NCBI RefSeq assembly: GCF_042453785.1
Contig: NC_091673.1
Coordinates: 1,805,501-1,869,500 of the forward strand
Reading direction: 5' to 3'
Source of the DNA: Malus domestica
Lineage: Eukaryota; Streptophyta; Magnoliopsida; Rosales; Rosaceae
Length of the DNA stretch: 64,000 nt
Below, piece by piece: positions 57,990-64,000 of this stretch; positions within the stretch are counted from its first letter, which is position 1; each line of letters starts with the position of its first letter. Made by a program: the position numbers and the translations under genes. The notes beneath the pieces were generated by a model, which was not told the DNA's origin, did not search any database, and saw nothing but the letters and a program-made list of their open reading frames with translations.

Positions 57990-60982
57990 TGTTGGGTGAC
58001 TGGTCCTCACCTAATAATCTATGCCTACAAGTCATTAGTTATGTTCATAATAAATATGATTACGTATTCAATGTAAGAACCTACCTATATTAAAGACACG
58101 TCAAATTTTTTGCATATATTTTGTATGTGGTTGTGGTTTGTATCATTAATTGATATGTATTTTTCAGTACATCGATATTTTTACGTTAAAAAAAAAGAAA
58201 TTCAGCTAACCACACAATGAGGAACTTAATTAACATGTGTTAAGTTTTTAACAAAAAAATCAAGTAGGGTTGAATTTATTGACGTATCAAGTAAAGATAC
58301 AGACCTCGAAGAGTTCACACACAAACTAAATACAGAAGTTTAAACATGATAATTAATTTGTTTGTCTTGAGAAAAACAAAATTAACTTAGGGTGCAAGTT
58401 GTGCTTTAACCAAAAAACTAACATAGCGCACAAGGTAATGACATGTGTCCTCAATTTCTTCTATTCTCCAAGATCTCATGGCGCATGCCCAACAACTTGG
58501 CAAAAATTAGGCCAATAATAAAAAGCAAAATCAAATTAGTAACTGTTTTAAAAAAAAAATTAAAAAATTAAAAAAAAATTAGCAACTTTTCTATTAATTT
58601 AAAAAAAAAATATGAAAAAGATAAAATGAAAGGGATATTTCTGGAAGAGGCATGGCCTCGTTGGTCTTGTATATATTTGACAGCTCAATGGGATTGGGAG
58701 GCTGTCGTCTTGCTGTTTTCTTGAGTCCAAATAAAGGGAACTGTTCTGTAGCAGTTAATTTATTAATGATGTTTATGTCCAGCATGAACTTGGTTTACGC
58801 GTAATCAAATTAAGTAACCCTAACAAAGTAGTATTAGTCTTAGATAGTCGTCCCACTCACACTAAAAGAGTTTCAAATATTTGCTGTAGAAGGGAGGGTA
58901 TGGAGGAGATGGCTGATGAACTTGTTGCAACTATTTGCTGTAAGATGGCGACGGTTCTCACTGACACTAAAAGAGTTTCAAAGAATTAAAAATTGAATGA
59001 TCTGGAGCTCCTCTGTCTTGAATCATTTGCCAGGATGAAAGTAGTGTCGCCGGATATCAGCCACCTTTTTTCTCAAATCGTACGCGGCGCGGCTACTTCT
59101 AGAATTTGGGATGAATCAACTAACTAGTTAATATGCATAAATATTTTCCTATTAAAATTGTAAAGTCTAACCAACACATAAAACAGATGTCGTCGATGCA
59201 TATCTACCACAAAAACGACAAACTCAATAACCTATATACCAAATCAACACAAAATTCACCATTCTTATGAACATCGAGACCACATCACTCGCCGAACATT
59301 TAATAATAAACGTCATGCAAAAATCGAAAATTTGTATGGCTCTTGAGACCGAGCAGAGCAAAACAATGGGATTTATGGGACGTACGGGTCCAATTATTAA
59401 GAGTTTTGGTGAGATATCGCCAGAAAATATGTCTCGGCCTAACTAGCCAAACCTAGGCTTATATCACATCCAATCGGGGAAAGTTTCATGGTTTGCGGAC
59501 TTCCAGCTAGACCTAGCATTTAGGAAGAGATTTTTCAATGTAACCGATACATCGGAGGTACATCACGTGTCTCTATACAAATTATGGGATATGTGTGATA
59601 AAAAATTAATAACTTAAAAAGTAAAATTTATCACCACTTATATATAAACACGTGATCTACTATCCGTGTTCCAGTCATAATGAAAAATCTCTCGCATTTA
59701 GGACCCAATCCAATAACCCAACCCAATCACTTATTAAAATATATATGCATAATATCCTTTAATCACCCGTTATTTTACAGGTTTACTTCCAGCTCTATAG
59801 TTCATGTACGTATATATGCATGTAATTTTTTGAAATTATGCAGTCGAGTGATTGGCATGAGCCAACTCAACATCAATGGAAACCCTACCTAGCACGGGCT
59901 TCTTTTAAATTTCCAAATTTACATGCATTATTGAGGAAATATTCGTGTACTTATTTTCATGATCGGTTTGTCTTTTATTCCATTACTTGTTGTATAACAA
60001 TTTAGGAAGAACAAAAGGTATAAATATTATAATTGTACACAAGCATGAAAACGAGTAATTTTGGGAGTACGGCAGAAGAAAAAAGATAGCTGTTCAATTA
60101 TTATGTAGGTGGTATCCCAAGAATTTTGATTCTTTCTTCCATTTGATCTTGACTTTGCATGTAACTTCTCATTTCTCAACCTTTTTAGGTACACAAGCGT
60201 GAGAGAAAGGGAATTCGAAATCAAGATCTCAGGTGCATGTAGGCTGTTTTAAACCGTGTAGCTATATTATGAAGAGACAAAGTCATATTAAGCTATAGCT
60301 AAACGCCCACAACAAACTCCTACTACTACTACTACTACTACTACGTGGTGTAGATTGACCAAAATTATTACTTGAGTGCAAAAGGATCATTAATTTGAGC
60401 AAGTTTTCTTGGTGTTCGACTTTTGAAGCATCCACCGCGTCACAACAAAATCTAGCCTTAATGACTTGGCTTCAATGTGAGTCCCTTGAACAACTTTTGG
60501 AATCTCTTCAAAAAATTAATTTTGAATTAAATTAAAACATGGGACCAGATCTTGGAAATTCTCTGGAAAACAACGGATTATTCAAACTGGAAGTGATGAT
60601 GCATGATTGAACAACTGAGGTGATCGGGTTAGTTGGAGTTTTGGTAAATGTCCGTGTACGCGCATCGATCCCTAGCCTGCTACTGTCATTATGTAAGGCA
60701 CAGACGACGTTACAAGTTATAGTATATATTTATATTTTGTAAAAAACGTTTGATCTTGTCATACAAGAAACTAAAACTTGATGAGCACTCGTTTTCATCT
60801 GATACGGTGAGATCATCACATGATCAACGTGACAAACTCCCTTCCCATAGTATTATAACATGCTCATCACATCAATCTCCAACTGATTTTTTGTTCTGTT
60901 TAGATATATATGCGCGCGTGTATATATTAATAAATATACTGTGAATGATAGCAAGATTATAGGACTAGTCGTACTTAGGACA
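57990..60982. other. Intergenic, no supported gene
   Basis: Contains (CTA)n at 60321-60344. Around 58840-58990 the phrase GACACTAAAAGAGTTTCAAA or its close relative occurs twice. No gene is recognised. Confidence 0.45.
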
Positions 60983-60990
60983 CACACAAC

Positions 60991-62097
60991 CAGGGACGGA
61001 TCCACAGTGGGGTCGTCGGGGTCGCACGATCCCTTGGAAACCATGGAAACAACCTTGAAGCTCCCATATGGAACCTCTTGGAGCTGGGGTCATCGGGGTC
61101 GTCAGGAAGAGGAAGAAGAAGCAGCGCTCGCGCGCTTCTTTTTTTTCAAAACTCGGCAGGAGTCCTCCCCAACCCTAAACTTTCACACATTGCTTCCTGA
61201 TCCTTTCAGAAAACGTCTCAAAACCTTCAGTTTTTCAGAAAATACATTTCAGATTTGAATCTTCAGAAAACGTTTATACGGTCATGGGTGCAAAGCAATC
61301 TTACAAACTACTCCTTGTCATTGCGGTGGCGGTGGTGGTGATGCTTGCCACGGTATGCCGCGGCTCCAGCGTGGGGCATACGCCGTCTGCGAACGAGGAA
61401 GTTCTTGATGAGTTTGTGAAGTTTAAGGACCAGTCAAGGTAGACGGATGACGCGAGGGCGGCGGAGAAGGCGAGAGAGGGTAAAGAAGGGTCGGAGTCGT
61501 GGACGGAGTGGGCTAAAGAGAAAATCACCGGAGGACTTGGGCTGAAGCAGGATAATGAGAATTTTTTGAAGCAGGATGATGAGAAATTTTTGAAGGATAG
61601 TTCTAAGAAGGCTTTTGATGCTACTTATGACACTGCTTCTGGTTAGTCACTATTGTTTTTTAAATTATTTCCTACATAATTTGTGATGGAATGTGAAATT
61701 TTCTGCTTTATTTTGGATCAATTTTTAAATGTTGTCCAGGAACTGGTTTTTTTTTTTTTTTTTTTTTTTTCATGGGATAGCGTTTGAGGATTTTACATTT
61801 GTACTGTGTTAAGTGTTTTCAATATGAACTCCAACATAGTGACGAAGAAATGTGTAGAGATAAATTGATTAGAAATGGATGGACACTGGATAGACAATAA
61901 CCGAGTGGCATGAAGCAGACGGCACATGAGGTGAATGACAAGGCTGCTCTGAAGGACAATAGTTTGTAATATTGTTTCCATTATGAATTATGAATGAAAG
62001 TACTATGATTTCATTTTCAATATGTTTTTCCATCCTAAATTTTTATTTGAACTTTTACACTGCGACCCCTTGGGTAAGATTCCTGGATCCGCCACTG
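60991..62097. mobile_element. Non-autonomous hAT element carrying a LEA-like gene copy
   Basis: Ends CAGGGACGGATCC and GGATCCGCCACTG are inverted repeats (CAGTGGCGGATCC on the other strand), and subterminal GGGGTCG pairs with CGACCCC. The exact 8-bp TSD CACACAAC lies at 60983-60990 and 62098-62105, which assigns it to hAT. No transposase is present. Instead, 61284-61641 holds a signal-peptide LEA-like gene fragment. A T24 run is at about 61748-61771. This is a Pack-type (gene-carrying) transposon. Confidence 0.88.
61284..61641 (+). pseudogene. LEA-like secreted protein fragment inside hAT element
   Basis: Starts MGAKQSYKLLLVIAVAVVVM, a clear signal peptide, then SANEEVLDEFVKFKDQSR and TAG at 61440-61442. 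Beyond the stop the same frame continues open: TDDARAAEKAREGKEGSESW, TEWAKEKITGGLGLK, two NENFLKQ/DEKFLKD repeats and KKAFDATYDTASG, to a GT donor at 61642. The charged Ala/Lys/Glu helix pattern resembles LEA group 4-type proteins. A 52-aa secreted stub could be made, but the original protein is broken by one nonsense change. No second exon is seen before the element ends, so it is a captured 5' part. The source gene is not in this window. Confidence 0.7.
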
Positions 62098-62214
62098 CAC
62101 ACAACCATATATGCCTGATATTAAATCTTAATCAGATGAGGTTGAAGATGAAGAACCAGAAATATTATTAAATTGGCTTGAAGATCTTGATGTTGTAGCT
62201 GCTCAACTCGAAGA

Positions 62215-62755
62215 CTTCAGCCATCTCTAACCAAGCCAGCCAAAGAGTTATAAGCCAAAACATAACCCGTTTTGACACAAAACCCATCTTTAATAGAGGG
62301 CTAGGCCAAAAGAATTTGGGACTCACCAGGCCAAAATATAGCCAAATCGCCAGCTAGCCAGCTAGCCTTGAAAGTTGGGCCCAGCTGTGCTGCTAGTTGA
62401 CATCGTGTAGCCTTTTTGTTTTGTTTTGTTTTTTTCTTTTAAGACGAAATTTAAAAATTCTAATTTTTTCCTATAAATACCTAAGTCATATCTACACAAT
62501 TTCTTACATCTTTTTCACCATTCCATAATATCTTACCTCATTTTAATGTCTAAGTTGTTAACAAGCAAGTAAAATTAAAATATTTAATAACATGAAACTT
62601 AAAACAATATTTAGGGACAAGTGACCCTCAAAATATGTCTGTAAACCTTATTTTAATACGGTAGTTTAATTCGATTAACCAATAAAATTAGAGAACAAAC
62701 TTAAAATAATAAATTATTGCGAAGGCTAAAAAATAGCTCATTCGGTTGGAGATTG
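62215..62755. repeat. Family B element
   Basis: Starts CCATCTCTAACCAAGCCAGC and ends CATTCGGTTGGAGATTG, with GGCCAAAATATAGCC inside; compare 9026-9670. Confidence 0.6.
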
Positions 62756-62829
62756 TATATAGATATAGCATGGCACTATTCATTATTATTATTATTATTA
62801 TTTTGCATGGTTATAATCTGGACAGGGAC

Positions 62830-63102
62830 TAAATTAGCCCCTTCACTTGGAGATGATCTTGGCTCCTCTTTGTTTTGCTGTGGCTTGCAGTTTTCAGAAC
62901 ATCTCTTTTTGTCATATTTTTAGGAAGGCAAACTCCGTTGCTGATGTGTTATTGTCGATTGGTCATAGCTCTTCAAATGTGCGATGTTGGATTAGTCTCT
63001 TCACACTGATGCTCAGATGCCGTGGCAGTTAGACTGTTTAACTGTTGTTTGCCCTGGGAGCTTCTCTTTGTAATTTTCCTTTTTTTTATTGAAAAAAAAA
63101 AC
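62830..63102 (+). mobile_element. LINE 3' end with RNase H relic
   Basis: CHIFRKANSVADVLLSIGHS (about 62905-62970) matches the end of the RNase H domain in plant LINEs, as at 11481. A short 3' UTR ends in a poly(A) run at 63092-63102. It is heavily 5'-truncated; the TSD was not found. Confidence 0.7.
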
Positions 63103-63722
63103 AGAATTATTTGTATGGTGCTGGATATAATATAACCTAAGAATGTTGAATTAGTCAGTAATTATATTATGCATGTAACATACACACGCTAATGACGACA
63201 TTATCGCAAGAGCTTTATTTTATTACTCAATCAGTAACAACATCCACCCTTGCGCTATAAGTTCCAAATTCGATTCCCCATTTCCTAATGGTCATTTATG
63301 TTAAAAAATGACGACAATATCGATATGTCATATTCTGAGAACGATTGGATTACTAACCTTGAGACACACTTCAAGCTAATTTCAAAAATCTATATGTAAG
63401 GAAAAAAACTGCATGATGGATATATAGTATGTGAGAGGTCGGTACAAGAAACCCTACGTAGGGGAGTCAATAATAGAAAGTAAAATATAATAATTTGTTG
63501 CTTGTGCGACCATCTAATTAAACAAGCTAAACAGCCCATTAAGTAAATTTAAGTATGTCAAACCATTAAATATGTAAGTGAAATGCTGAAGTGGGTTCAA
63601 AGCAATTCCATGCATAATTACTGATCGAGGAAGATATATTTGTATTTTGATTTCACTGAACTTCACGTATTTATTAAGAAACTCTTTTAGAATACGAGAT
63701 TGTCTATATTTTGATCCCAACA
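63103..63722. other. Intergenic with SINE-like trace
   Basis: No gene. Near 63250-63285, AAATTCGATTCCCC resembles a B box but cannot be bounded. Confidence 0.4.
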
Positions 63723-63739
63723 AACCTTACAGTAATCTT

Positions 63740-63891
63740 TTTTCTTTTTTTAAAAAGGATGATAACTGGTGGCAAACAACGGTTATTCACCCCTGCAATG
63801 GGTTTTGAACTCAAGACCTCCATTTTTTAGTTTGCAAAAGTCTCGTAATCTCTCATTTACCACTGGACCACCAGTTCGTGGTTAAAAAAGG
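63740..63891 (-). mobile_element. Complete SINE with 17-bp TSD
   Basis: Exact repeats AACCTTACAGTAATCTT at 63723-63739 and 63892-63908 bound a 152-bp insert. On the minus strand it has TGGTCCAGTGGTAAATG (A-box-like) and, farther in, GAGTTCAAAACCC (B-box-like), then a tail that is T-rich on +, that is, A-rich on minus. These are the parts of a tRNA-derived SINE. Confidence 0.88.
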
Positions 63892-64000
63892 AACCTTACA
63901 GTAATCTTGACCAACGTGGAGAACTGCCCTAGTCACTAAAGGAAGAAAAAGAAACTCTACAATTCTCTAAAAATCTCTCAAATTCGGGCAACTCGGCTAT

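Overview
The window is plant nuclear DNA: AT-rich, with GT-AG introns, single genes separated by kilobases of transposon debris, and plant-only protein families. A FaMYB1-like short repressor MYB, a Cassandra element with 5S-derived LTRs and the style of the MITE families suggest a woody eudicot, most likely Rosaceae (apple/pear type). That taxon is an inference, not a proof.

Six genes look intact, all on the minus strand: a PADRE/DUF4228 protein (421-1098), a subgroup-4 R2R3-MYB repressor with three exons (13629-14874), two tandem LPR1-type multicopper oxidases (29184-32827 and 36577-40005), and two heavy-metal-associated isoprenylated plant proteins, HIPPs (45648-47355 and 56766-57855). Three genes are broken: a U-box/ARM E3 ligase (4515-6753), the 3' half of a DUF3326 gene whose intron was invaded by repeats and a solo LTR (24264-28691), and a LEA-like gene copy carried inside a hAT-type transposon (60991-62097).

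Layout. 0-9.7 kb: PADRE gene, decayed U-box gene, then a MITE cluster with a Cassandra TRIM. 9.7-16.5 kb: a truncated LINE, the MYB gene and a 68-bp SINE remnant. 17.7-23.7 kb: an RTE LINE fragment and four Mutator-type MITEs. 24-28.7 kb: DUF3326 relic. 29-41.9 kb: a segmental tandem duplication holding the two LPR genes, a third LPR relic, a three-unit 250-bp tandem array and a copia gag relic. 42-43.7 kb: copia fragments and a large MITE. 45-58 kb: the HIPP genes with mostly featureless DNA between. 58-64 kb: the gene-carrying hAT element, a LINE end and a complete SINE.

The intact genes do not form a pathway. The LPR pair (apoplastic/secretory ferroxidase type, linked to iron and phosphate sensing in Arabidopsis) and the HIPP pair (metal-binding, prenylated) both concern metals, but adjacency of plant genes is weak evidence of cooperation. 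Many element boundaries were fixed by reading exact target-site duplications (TSDs) directly. Family names rest on recalled motifs and no database search was made.
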